Assembly: GCF_023155095.1 (NCBI RefSeq)
Contig: NZ_JAKNDA010000005.1
Span: forward strand, 124,001 to 188,000
Origin: Idiomarina aminovorans
GTDB lineage: Bacteria > Pseudomonadota > Gammaproteobacteria > Enterobacterales > Alteromonadaceae
Direction of reading: 5' to 3'
DNA length: 64,000 bases
Shown one piece after another: positions 16,153 through 24,900 of this stretch. The notes beneath the pieces were generated by a model that worked only from the letters and a program-made list of their open reading frames with translations, ran no database searches and was not told the DNA's origin. Both the position numbers and the translations under genes were made by a program. Every line of letters begins with the position of its first letter. Within the stretch, counting starts at the first letter, position 1.

Positions 16153-19100
16153 TTAATGACCCAATTGCCCAACACGAACGACCTGGACGACGGCTTCAAC
16201 AATCTTCTTGGCCTGGTCTATACCACCGCCGACCGCTTTGCACTCCGCGAATAGTTTCGGCAGTAGCTTCTTGCGAATGTCGGCTTCAATGTTATTCGGG
16301 TTAATCGAGTTTTCTGCAACGGATTGACTGACAATATTATCAACGTCAAAGGCAATCCCTACCCATTTATCCTGTGACTGCTCGTCCATCACGGTAAAGG
16401 CCTCGGGCAGATGTTTTTTAAACACACCGTAATAGGCTTGAGCATGATGGTTTCCGGTTAACCGTTCAGGGATATCATCCAAGCGACGCTCTTGCACCTG
16501 CTCTTCAAATTCACGGAACAACATGTACTGTTTAAGCGGGTGGTCAAACAGCTTTTCCGCTTCCTCAATGGCTTCACGGAGCAGCTTAGAAAAGGCTTCT
16601 TGAGCGTAAGGGTCGTCACCCAGCTCTTGTTCAATCATCTTGGTCACACGGGTTTTGATGATGTCGGTTTCGTTGCGGGTCTTGTCCTCATTCCAATCTT
16701 CCGGTGCTTGCTTCTGACCCATTTTACCGACTTCGTATACGCCCTCGGAGTCACGCACTTCGACACCAACGACGTGTTTGTTCAGCAGCTTTTTCACTTC
16801 ATGAGCGTATTCGTCGTAACTGATTCGCTCGCCGGAGTCTTGCTGCACGGTTTGGCGAAGGCTGGATAATTGTTTGACCGTTTCTTTGTATTTTCGACGG
16901 TCGTTATCGGTAAAGCTCTTATCGTCAAAGAAGGTTGCCGACTGCAATGCGACTTTAAGGCAGGTGGCAAAAGCCGTTAGTGCCTCGTAAAAATCTTCGC
17001 GGCGTTTTTGGTTTTTATCGACCATCTCACCGTTAATTTCTTCCATGCGGGGCAATAGGGCATGACGCAGCGCTTCGGTGTCTGATTTGTTCTTAACGCC
17101 GTCAAATATCGCCCACAGGTCTTTATAGAGCTGCGGTAGGCGTTTGTATTCGGTACTCATTTGCTGGTACAGGCCGTCGATATCATCGATGTCATAGCCG
17201 CCCTGAGTACGTGACGCCAGGTCCTGATAGTCCTGGATGGTGGTATCAAGCTCAGACAGAATGCCTCGATAATCAATCAGCAGGCCAAACTTCTTGTCTG
17301 GGTGCAGTCGGTTCACGCGGGCAATCGCTTGGATTAAATTATGACCTTTCAGCGGCTTGTCGATATAGAGCACCGCGTTTTTCGGCTCATCAAAGCCGGT
17401 TAGGAGCTTATCAACGACAATCAACAGCTTCAGCTTGGGGTCTTTATCAAACCGCTCAACCAGCTCCTTGGTGTAGTTCTGTTCATCAGCAGAGCCAATA
17501 TGCTCCTTCCACCACTTGCTGACTTCCGGCATGGTTTTTTCATCAACGGAAGTATTGCCTTCGCGCGTATCGGGTGAGCTCATCACCACGGCGGATTCAA
17601 ACAGGCCAACTTCGTCCAGGTATTTTTTGTACTTAATGGCCGAGGCTTTGCTATCGCAGCACAACTGGCCTTTTAAGCCTTCATCGATGTTGTTGTCGAA
17701 GTGATGAGCGATGTCATAGGCAATCAGCTGTATACGCTCGTCAGTGCCGTAGACTTGGCCCCGGCGGCTGAACTTCTTCTTTAAGTCACCCTTTTGCTCG
17801 TCACTTAAACCGTCGGTCATGCGCTCAAACCAGGCGTCGATGGCTCGTTCGTTGACATCCAGGTCGGGTATGCGCTCTTCGTAGAGCAGGGGGGTGACTG
17901 TTTTATCTTCGACCGCACGCTGCATGGTGTACGCGTGCACAATAGGGCCGAACTTGTTCGTGGTTTTGTCGTCTTTTAACAGTGGTGTGCCGGTAAAGGC
18001 CACAAAAGACGCATTCGGCAATGCCTGATTCATGCGAATGTTGTTTTCACCACCCTGACTACGGTGGCCTTCGTCAATCAGTACAATAATGTTGGGACTG
18101 TCGTTATGACACTCGGGCAGTTTGGTGGCCGAATTAAACTTTTGAATCAGCGTAAAGATAATGCGCTCGTTGCCTTTGCCAATTTGCTGCGCCAGGCGTT
18201 TACCAGAGGTGGCCATGGCCGCCTCTTTGTCTTTTTTGCCGGACAATTCGCCACCCGAGGCAAAGGTTTTGGAGAGCTGGTTTTCTAAATCGACGCGGTC
18301 GGTGACAACAATGACCCGGCATTGTTTCAGCTCTTCTTGAAGAATAAGTGCTTTGGATAAAAACACCATAGTGAAGGATTTTCCGGAGCCGGTGGTGTGC
18401 CAGATAACGCCACCTTCACGACCGCCTTTGCTATTGCGTTTCTGAATACGCTCAAGCAGACGTTTGATGGCAAACACTTGCTGATAACGACCAACGATCT
18501 TACCAATCTTTTTGTCGAAGATAGTGAAGTAGCGAACCATATCGAACAGACGCTGTTTAGATAGCAGGCTGATCAGTAGTTTGTCCTGCCCGGTAACCAT
18601 CAACTCACCACCGGCAAGCAGGTTTTGATACCAGCTCAGGTCGCGGTTATCACGGTGGTCGAATAAATGTTGCAGGGTGGTATCATCCAGTGGTTTATTT
18701 TTTAACGCCAGCATTTCAGTATCGCTGATATTTTCTTCTTTCCAGGCAGCCCAAAACTTTTCCGGGGTCTCAACAGTGCCATAGCGCCCATCAATGCCAT
18801 TAACCGATAGCAGCAGTTGTGAGTAGGCGAATAGGTGAGGGACTTCGTCAGGACGTTGATTACGCAAGCTCTGGGAAATGCCTTCGTTAATGGTCGGGCC
18901 TTTTTGTGCATTACCATCCGGGCGTTTGGCTTCAATAACGACCAGCGGCAAGCCATTTACAAAGCAAATCAAGTCAGGGCGACGGCTATCAAAGCCACCG
19001 GCACGGGTCACCGTGTACTCTTCGGTAAAGTGAAAATCGTTATTGTCGGTATTTTGCCAGTCGATGATGGAAACAGTCGGCGTGACCTTTTTACCCTCAA

Positions 19101-19434
19101 CAAACTCGGTGACCGGAATGCCGTACATTAAATGGTTATAAATCGCTTCGTTGGCATGCTGGAGACCTTCATTCAGGGCAGGACTGCACAGATGCGATAT
19201 GATGTTATCAATGGAATTATCGGACAGTGGATAGCTTTTCCCCGCATAGCTAAACGTACGGTTAGTCAGCACATCACGTAATACCTCTCGCAGCACCACA
19301 CGGTCTTGCTTACCACCTCGAAGCGCCAGTGCTTCCTGTGGCGATAAGAATGTCCACCCCAAACCTGCTAATAGCGTCATTGCCGGTATTTTAGCGGCGT
19401 ATTCTTCCTGAAATTTTGGGGCGTTTAGGTTCAT
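16153..19434 (-). CDS. hsdR: Type I restriction endonuclease subunit R (HsdR)
   Basis: Translocase and nuclease subunit of a type I restriction system. It has an N-terminal PD-(D/E)xK nuclease, with Asp in RRPDLICF (about D154) and EAK (about 168-170). SF2 helicase domains follow, with Walker A HTTGSGKS (about 346-353) and DEGH box (about 454-457). A helical C-terminus contacts the methylase core. 1093 aa is normal. The frame is intact. A fragment of a second hsdR is at 29114-29280. In the operon it follows the Septu-like pair and precedes the YgjP-like gene. Confidence 0.95.
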   Translation of the reverse strand: MNLNAPKFQEEYAAKIPAMTLLAGLGWTFLSPQEALALRGGKQDRVVLREVLRDVLTNRTFSYAGKSYPLSDNSIDNIISHLCSPALNEGLQHANEAIYNHLMYGIPVTEFVEGKKVTPTVSIIDWQNTDNNDFHFTEEYTVTRAGGFDSRRPDLICFVNGLPLVVIEAKRPDGNAQKGPTINEGISQSLRNQRPDEVPHLFAYSQLLLSVNGIDGRYGTVETPEKFWAAWKEENISDTEMLALKNKPLDDTTLQHLFDHRDNRDLSWYQNLLAGGELMVTGQDKLLISLLSKQRLFDMVRYFTIFDKKIGKIVGRYQQVFAIKRLLERIQKRNSKGGREGGVIWHTTGSGKSFTMVFLSKALILQEELKQCRVIVVTDRVDLENQLSKTFASGGELSGKKDKEAAMATSGKRLAQQIGKGNERIIFTLIQKFNSATKLPECHNDSPNIIVLIDEGHRSQGGENNIRMNQALPNASFVAFTGTPLLKDDKTTNKFGPIVHAYTMQRAVEDKTVTPLLYEERIPDLDVNERAIDAWFERMTDGLSDEQKGDLKKKFSRRGQVYGTDERIQLIAYDIAHHFDNNIDEGLKGQLCCDSKASAIKYKKYLDEVGLFESAVVMSSPDTREGNTSVDEKTMPEVSKWWKEHIGSADEQNYTKELVERFDKDPKLKLLIVVDKLLTGFDEPKNAVLYIDKPLKGHNLIQAIARVNRLHPDKKFGLLIDYRGILSELDTTIQDYQDLASRTQGGYDIDDIDGLYQQMSTEYKRLPQLYKDLWAIFDGVKNKSDTEALRHALLPRMEEINGEMVDKNQKRREDFYEALTAFATCLKVALQSATFFDDKSFTDNDRRKYKETVKQLSSLRQTVQQDSGERISYDEYAHEVKKLLNKHVVGVEVRDSEGVYEVGKMGQKQAPEDWNEDKTRNETDIIKTRVTKMIEQELGDDPYAQEAFSKLLREAIEEAEKLFDHPLKQYMLFREFEEQVQERRLDDIPERLTGNHHAQAYYGVFKKHLPEAFTVMDEQSQDKWVGIAFDVDNIVSQSVAENSINPNNIEADIRKKLLPKLFAECKAVGGGIDQAKKIVEAVVQVVRVGQLGH

Positions 19435-19469
19435 TCTCTATCCTTATGAAATCAACATTTTTATTAATG

Positions 19470-20105
19470 CTAATTCGCTAACCACCCGTTTAAGATATTT
19501 ACCACAACCGGTGCGAATGGTTCTAATTTTCCGCTTTTAGGCGCCTTAATGTCTTCAATAACCAACTTAAGCAACTCTTCATCATCATCGAGCCCTTCCC
19601 CCGGATCAACACCATTTGCATAAAGTAATGCATCAGATAATTGTTTGCGCTGCTGAACTAATGATTTATTATTTTTTTCATGATCACCAAGATTGACAGT
19701 TTGAATTAGAGTTTTTGCCCTTTGCGTTTTTCCTCGAACACGACCACTAATGGAAAAGCTCAATTCCGTTTCACATTCTGACATTAGAGGGGTTAATTGC
19801 AGTGCAGCCGAGCCGTGAGCATTGTCACACTGCTGCTTTGTTTTGCAACTCGCGATAATATTGGAAAAGTCTAAATCTTTTTCAGGCGCGTGATTTCTGG
19901 GCTCTATGTGTTCATTGACCGTGTCATTTGATGAACCTGAAATTCTTTTACAACAGTACCCACACAAATAAAATTGCTCTTCAGCACACTTTTTACGTAT
20001 GTCTTGTCGTTCAACTTCCGTTAAATCTGTGTATCTCGCATTTCTATTATTTTGTTTGAAACGTATTAGACTCTCGGGAGCATCAGTTTTCTCTATTTTG
20101 CGCAC
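19470..20105 (-). CDS. ptuB: Septu PtuB-like HNH endonuclease
   Basis: 211-aa HNH nuclease of the TIGR02646 type found in Septu systems and Septu-linked retrons. Visible motifs are the CGYC knuckle (about 48-51), NEHIEPR (about 64-70) with the catalytic-type His, DFSNIIASC (about 79-87) and a closing CDNAHG (about 93-98). This is the usual zinc-supported beta-beta-alpha-metal nuclease. Its start lies inside the end of the ATPase gene (23-bp overlap), so translation is coupled. It should act as effector, activated by the ATPase partner. No reverse transcriptase or retron RNA was seen next to it. Confidence 0.85.
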   Translation of the reverse strand: MRKIEKTDAPESLIRFKQNNRNARYTDLTEVERQDIRKKCAEEQFYLCGYCCKRISGSSNDTVNEHIEPRNHAPEKDLDFSNIIASCKTKQQCDNAHGSAALQLTPLMSECETELSFSISGRVRGKTQRAKTLIQTVNLGDHEKNNKSLVQQRKQLSDALLYANGVDPGEGLDDDEELLKLVIEDIKAPKSGKLEPFAPVVVNILNGWLAN

Positions 20106-21462
20106 TTTTTAGTTCCTTCTTACGCAATAAAATCCTTGCTTTATTTAGCTCAATATGGTCATTGGGTAATTGTACTTCTAGGGAACTTAGAAGCTTTTTG
20201 GCTTGGTTAAGTTCATTATTGTATATCGAGTCCAGTAAGTCGTTGAGCTGTTCTTCAATATCAATATTTCTGATTTGAGTATCCATCACGTCAAGTAACA
20301 CACTGTTTGCATCCTGACCATATTGCGATTCTAACTTATGTGCTTCGCCATCATTCAAAGAGTAAGTGAGAATATCTTTTGGATCACTAATCACCAGAGG
20401 CGAGTGAGTCGTCAGGATGAATTGGCAATTCGGGAAAGTAGTAGTCAACTGTTTTATAATTTTCCGTTGCCATGAAGGGTGTAGATGCATATCAACTTCG
20501 TCGATAAGCACAATACCGTCACCGTCAAGAGGGTTTTGTAAATCAGGATTCATCATAGCCATTCGCCGAGCGATATCGCCGACTAGCGCCATAAGAGATT
20601 TTTCTCCCTGCGACAATTGCAATACGTCAAATCGCTCTCCATTCTTGTCAATTGACATATGTAGACGAGGTCGGCGACGAACACGGAGATTATCGAATCC
20701 TGGCATAAAGCTTTTAATAGCTGTTCTTACGGCAGTCAGTTGCCTATCGCGAGATGATGCCATAAATTTTTTAAGCTGCTGCCAAACTTCGTTATCCTCA
20801 CCAACTTTTCTCATGAGTTCTTCAAACACATCCTGAGGGATACCAGCTTCGTTTTCGGTATCCTCTCGTTCTCTGAACCACTCGAAAAAACGTCTGAAAT
20901 CGACCCCTTGATTGAGAGAGTTATCGTAGCCATCAATTTGATTAAAGGTATGTTTTTGTTTTATTTTAAGTGGAATATCTAACACGACTCTTTCCACTGG
21001 GTAAAACGCAATTAATGGCAGACTACTTTTCTGATTGTTTTCCAAAGCATCACGATATTTCTCGGCTAGACGTGTAGCGTCAGACAACATCGATGATTGC
21101 TTGGACTTCCGCTGCTTAGCTGTTTTTGTGAGAACCCATTGATACAGACATTCAGCTTCATTTGCATGCTCACTTTTGCTGCAGTGTTCATCATCAAAAA
21201 TTTCAACGGCGACTTCGGCAAAAGCAGCGTTTGTGGAAATAACTTGTTCAGGTAGCGGGTTTCCATTGCTTTTGGAGCTTCGGGTTCGACTCACGAACCA
21301 ACTCAAGGTTGTCGATAAAGCGCGAAGTATAGAAGTTTTTCCCGCACCGTTATTGCCTACGAAAACAGTTACATTACTTTTTAAACTGTTTGTCGGTGCT
21401 AATTCCAGTTCGAGATCTTTAAACTGACCAAGACTCGTTAAGCGAAACTTTTTGATTTCCAT
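20083..21462 (-). CDS. ptuA: Septu PtuA-like ATPase
   Basis: 459-aa ABC/SMC-type ATPase (AAA_21 class). Walker A GNNGAGKTS at about 36-44, signature LSQGEKS at about 283-289, Walker B IVLIDEVDMHLHP at about 317-329 and a switch TTHSP at about 351-355 are all present. There is no TOPRIM domain at the C-terminus, which separates it from OLD/Gabija ATPases and fits PtuA. It pairs with the HNH gene that overlaps its end. Known type I Septu complexes sense infection and release the PtuB nuclease. Here the pair is embedded between hsdS/rhuM and hsdR. Confidence 0.85.
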   Translation of the reverse strand: MEIKKFRLTSLGQFKDLELELAPTNSLKSNVTVFVGNNGAGKTSILRALSTTLSWFVSRTRSSKSNGNPLPEQVISTNAAFAEVAVEIFDDEHCSKSEHANEAECLYQWVLTKTAKQRKSKQSSMLSDATRLAEKYRDALENNQKSSLPLIAFYPVERVVLDIPLKIKQKHTFNQIDGYDNSLNQGVDFRRFFEWFREREDTENEAGIPQDVFEELMRKVGEDNEVWQQLKKFMASSRDRQLTAVRTAIKSFMPGFDNLRVRRRPRLHMSIDKNGERFDVLQLSQGEKSLMALVGDIARRMAMMNPDLQNPLDGDGIVLIDEVDMHLHPSWQRKIIKQLTTTFPNCQFILTTHSPLVISDPKDILTYSLNDGEAHKLESQYGQDANSVLLDVMDTQIRNIDIEEQLNDLLDSIYNNELNQAKKLLSSLEVQLPNDHIELNKARILLRKKELKSAQNREN

Positions 21463-21558
21463 GACTATTTAATTCCTTACAAGGTAAGGTTACTTTACCC
21501 CTTGAGTTCTAATGCCGCAACCAACTGCTAACCATTGTAATCATCTGGACAACGCTCA

Positions 21559-21738
21559 TCACTCCGGTTGATCAAGCTTGCGTTGCGTAGTAGCTCGCCG
21601 AGCTGCAAACTTTGCCTCAACCTCAACTGCTGAGATAAGGTTGTCGGCTTTAGCAGACTCGATACCCGCCTGAACTTGTTGTTGAAACCAGGCATCATGG
21701 TCAGCCATTTTCTGCGGATGCTCTACAAACTCAGACAT
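21559..21738 (-). CDS. Orphan antitoxin-like stability determinant
   Basis: 59-aa acidic/basic helical protein with DHDAWFQQQVQAGIESA followed by a VEAKFAARRA tail, the pattern of RelB/ParD-like 'stability determinant' antitoxins that pair with ParE/RelE toxins. No toxin gene is adjacent. The ATG at 21738 is preferred over the upstream ATG at 21753, because the first codons of the longer frame (CAG GAG GAG) are themselves the ribosome binding site. It lies 18 bp after rhuM on the same strand. Confidence 0.65.
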   Translation of the reverse strand: MSEFVEHPQKMADHDAWFQQQVQAGIESAKADNLISAVEVEAKFAARRATTQRKLDQPE

Positions 21739-21756
21739 TTTCTCCTCCTGCATATT

Positions 21757-22794
21757 TCAATCGTTGTGTTGCTTTATTGTGTCGCGAGCGTTTAACAGCT
21801 CGCTAAGGGAGTCCTTACCTTCAGCCTCTTTTAATCGGCGACGTTGCTCGGCAAACTTGTCGAACTCATCCAGTGCGCTATTATCTGCGGCTTTTTTGGT
21901 AACACCACCTGCGTTAGCCAGTACTTGGCGGTCATTAAATTTAAGGAACTCATCAAGTTTTGTTACCCAGTCTTGTAGAAAAACCTGCTTGCGGCGAGCA
22001 GCTTGATCTTCGGCGAAGTCTAGCCACATGCTAACAATTCGATTCAGGCTTTGAATCTCACCTTCAGAGAGATAGTTCTTTGCCGTCGTTACGTCGCCTT
22101 TACGAACTTCACTGCCTTTGAAAGTGGTCAAGCCCATATTCGGCTTATTTGCATCTGCACGTTTATTTATAAGCTCTGCGGCGGTCAGCCCGGTACTGGC
22201 AAAGTGCAGTTTATTCTGGATGACTTTGAAAAACTCTGAAGTTTCTTTAAGGCTTGGCTCGTAATCCGCCGCGAGTGCGAATGTTTCCCTAACACGCAAG
22301 TACACCCGGCGTTCGCTGGCGCGAATGTCGCGAATGCGTTCGAGCATTTCGTCAAAGTAATCGGGTACAACGGAATGGGCGACGGGTGGGTTTTTAAGCC
22401 GTTCGTCATCCATTACGAAGCCTTTAACGACGAACTCTTCTAAAGTACGCGTTGCCCATTTGCGAAATTGGGTGCCTTGGGCAGAACGGACGCGGTAACC
22501 CACAGCTAATACTAGTGGCAAAGAGAAGTGCTGCACGTTGTAACTCTTACCGTCGGAGGCAGTTGTTCGGTAATACCGAACAACTGAATCTTCATCAAGT
22601 TCACCTTCGTGAAAAATAGCTTTGATGTGCTCGCTGATCGTTGATTTTGCTTTGCCATAAAGCTCGCAAATCATTGCTTGAGACAGCCATAGCGTTTCGC
22701 CTTCAAAGCGGCAGTCGATACGCACTGAACCATCGTCAGAAGAGAATATGATGAATTCGCCAGCAGGAGACTCAGGTAAGTTTGGAGCGTTCAT
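21757..22794 (-). CDS. rhuM: RhuM family protein
   Basis: 345-aa RhuM-type protein (PF13310). It has an N-terminal segment with TLWLSQAMICELYGKAKSTI, resembling a helix-turn-helix of phage antirepressor type. The signature middle is YRTTASDGKSYNVQHFSLPL and GYRVRSAQGTQFRKWAT. A long charged C-terminal helix follows. RhuM genes are common inside type I restriction loci; their molecular role is not known. The start overlaps hsdS by 4 bp, so it is in the same operon. Confidence 0.9.
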   Translation of the reverse strand: MNAPNLPESPAGEFIIFSSDDGSVRIDCRFEGETLWLSQAMICELYGKAKSTISEHIKAIFHEGELDEDSVVRYYRTTASDGKSYNVQHFSLPLVLAVGYRVRSAQGTQFRKWATRTLEEFVVKGFVMDDERLKNPPVAHSVVPDYFDEMLERIRDIRASERRVYLRVRETFALAADYEPSLKETSEFFKVIQNKLHFASTGLTAAELINKRADANKPNMGLTTFKGSEVRKGDVTTAKNYLSEGEIQSLNRIVSMWLDFAEDQAARRKQVFLQDWVTKLDEFLKFNDRQVLANAGGVTKKAADNSALDEFDKFAEQRRRLKEAEGKDSLSELLNARDTIKQHND

Positions 22795-23960
22795 GCCGCT
22801 TCCTCGTCGACTTTGACTCGGCGCTTGCCGGTGAGGAGTTGTTGCATTAGGGCTTTTTTCATGAGCTTCAAGCGCTCAAGGTTTTTCTGATATGTATTGA
22901 CTTCTTTTTCAGCAGTAACCAAGAAGTTTGATATTTTCTTTTGTTCCTCTATTTGAGGAATAAATACTTTAAAATTTCGAAGGAGACCTAACTTTATGTA
23001 TGGCATTGCTCCGTGTTGCTTCTCTCTATCTATGTCCCTAGCTAGCCAATACAAAATAAACTGATGAAGGTATGATACATCAACTTGATGATTAAAGTTT
23101 GAAAGGATATACGTTCGTTGGTAAGCCTCAAACTTGCCATTGTAATAATGTGTTTTTCCTAACATGCCATTTCCAGCTATCAATAGTGCCTCGCAATCGT
23201 AAGAATAGGAATCGCTCCATGTTGGCTCATTAGCGCATGTGAAAAATGGGTACATGCCACTCTTGTTTCCCTCATTGACGTCTTTTTTCCCAGTTTTTAT
23301 AGCGCACAAGTTTTCTAGCTTGCTTTTCCCCCACTCTCCACTAAACCGCACACCATTCTCATCCAGCAGGCGTTTTTTGCCGGTGAGCAGTTGCTGCATG
23401 AGTGCTTTTTTTTGCTGTTGGCTTTTGGCGAGCAGTTGCTCGGTGGTGGTGATGGCTTTGTCCCAGGTTGAGAGAATTTGGGCTATTTTCTTTTGCTCTT
23501 TAAGTGTGGGTAGCCTTACCGGCAATAATAAAAGTTTTTCTCTTGTTAAATGGGCAATACTTGTTCGAGTAGTATAATCATCTAGCAATTTTGTACCTGA
23601 AATGCTTTCCATATAAGTCTTAAAGAATTCAGGAATTACTTCACCTTTGGTTCGCAGACGGTGCAAAGCTTTTTGGTAAAAAATAACCCTTCCAACATCA
23701 TGCCATATCGCGCAGCGCCCAACTTCCCCACCTTCACACATGATTATGTCATTGGGTTCTAAAGAAAACTTGACTGTTTCCCGTTCCGTGAAGTGCATTG
23801 CTTTCAAATCTGAAAGTTCAAAACGACCCCATTGAACGTTTGAGTTTCCTAAATAAGGGAACTGTGGAGTTTTCTCTTTTGCTGTTTTATTGAGCATCTT
23901 CCCCAGTTGCACATTGAACAAGTCGCCAACCGGTTTTATAGACCACCCTTTAGGCACCAT
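22791..23960 (-). CDS. hsdS: Type I restriction specificity subunit S (HsdS)
   Basis: 389-aa specificity subunit with two target-recognition domains (about 1-150 and 205-340), each followed by a conserved coiled-coil segment containing KKALMQQLLTGK(K/R)R at about residues 183-196 and 367-380. The repeats form the two antiparallel spacers that bind HsdM. TRD sequences differ, so the recognised DNA site is bipartite and cannot be predicted here. Separated from dinD by 77 bp. Confidence 0.93.
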   Translation of the reverse strand: MVPKGWSIKPVGDLFNVQLGKMLNKTAKEKTPQFPYLGNSNVQWGRFELSDLKAMHFTERETVKFSLEPNDIIMCEGGEVGRCAIWHDVGRVIFYQKALHRLRTKGEVIPEFFKTYMESISGTKLLDDYTTRTSIAHLTREKLLLLPVRLPTLKEQKKIAQILSTWDKAITTTEQLLAKSQQQKKALMQQLLTGKKRLLDENGVRFSGEWGKSKLENLCAIKTGKKDVNEGNKSGMYPFFTCANEPTWSDSYSYDCEALLIAGNGMLGKTHYYNGKFEAYQRTYILSNFNHQVDVSYLHQFILYWLARDIDREKQHGAMPYIKLGLLRNFKVFIPQIEEQKKISNFLVTAEKEVNTYQKNLERLKLMKKALMQQLLTGKRRVKVDEEAA

Positions 23961-24037
23961 AACTCAACTCCCCACGGAAATGTTGAGAATAGCAGCGTGA
24001 CATAAAGCACTCAGGAAACATCATAACCTCAGTAAAG

Positions 24038-24898
24038 TTACTCATTACCATCACCCTCAAAATCTAATTTATCCGGATTTTTTACCGACCTCTTTTCTGA
24101 GGAGGTCAGTCGGCGTTCTACCTTTTTTACATCCTCAGCGGGGGGCAGGCTTTCCGGTCGAATGCCTCGGTCTAACAGAGTTTTACGTACAGCGGTGTTG
24201 TTGGTAACGTGCTCGCCCGATATCTCGCTCTCTTGATTCATGTTATTGGTACGTGCGTTGTGGATGGTAATTTCGGCGGCGAAGTCTTTAGCCTTAAGAA
24301 TAATCGTTGGGGCAAAATCAGCGAGCGGGCGGTTAGCTGGCACCTGCCATTGCGCTTTCATCGATTTAGTATTACGCCCAAACAAGGCGGTATCACCTTT
24401 GCTGCGAATTAAGGCAAAGTTATGATTGCCTCCAGTTTGTTCGTATATCACGCTAGAAAGCTCTTTTTCAGTTGCAGACAGTTTTTGCCGTGCCTGAACT
24501 CGCTCTGTTTCTAAAAGCCGCTGTTCTATGAGCTCTGCTTTACGCGTTTGCATTGCAAAATATGTTTGTGCAAAGGCTATTTCTTGTTTTCGTGAGTCAC
24601 CATTTTGAGCAATTAAATAACAGGCGTAGCGAGTGAGCATGATGTCATCTATTTGTCGCTGACTTCCTGAGCCAAGTTCGACCATTTTCCCGACGTCGGC
24701 AAAATGGTCTGCAATATCGTGGCCACTGACTTCACAGGCAGTTTTTGCCTTAGAAATAACGCTTTGGAAGTTGTCCCACTTTCCATAGCCGAGCAGGTGT
24801 TGAAGATCTCTGGCTAGCCAAAACTCAACGCCGGTTTCAGTTTGTTGTGCGTGACCTTCGAATGTGGTTGTCAGTGTTTGTACTTGTTGCTGTTCCAT
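24038..24898 (-). CDS. dinD: DNA-damage-inducible protein D (DinD)
   Basis: 286-aa DinD. The family-typical N-terminus carries GVEFWLARDLQHLLGYGKWDNF and later DIMLTRYACYLIAQNGD, YFAMQTRKAELIEQR and LFGRNTKSMKAQ. E. coli DinD is LexA-controlled and inhibits RecA filament activity; here it sits inside the restriction operon 2 bp after hsdM. No clear LexA box (CTGTN8ACAG) was noticed in front of the operon. Confidence 0.9.
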   Translation of the reverse strand: MEQQQVQTLTTTFEGHAQQTETGVEFWLARDLQHLLGYGKWDNFQSVISKAKTACEVSGHDIADHFADVGKMVELGSGSQRQIDDIMLTRYACYLIAQNGDSRKQEIAFAQTYFAMQTRKAELIEQRLLETERVQARQKLSATEKELSSVIYEQTGGNHNFALIRSKGDTALFGRNTKSMKAQWQVPANRPLADFAPTIILKAKDFAAEITIHNARTNNMNQESEISGEHVTNNTAVRKTLLDRGIRPESLPPAEDVKKVERRLTSSEKRSVKNPDKLDFEGDGNE

Positions 24899-24900
24899 AG

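Noticed and set aside
20083-21462. OLD/Gabija-type nuclease
   Set aside because: No TOPRIM domain after the ATPase core; the overlapping HNH gene fits Septu better.
19470-21462. Retron with Septu effector
   Set aside because: No reverse transcriptase gene or msr/msd-like RNA nearby.
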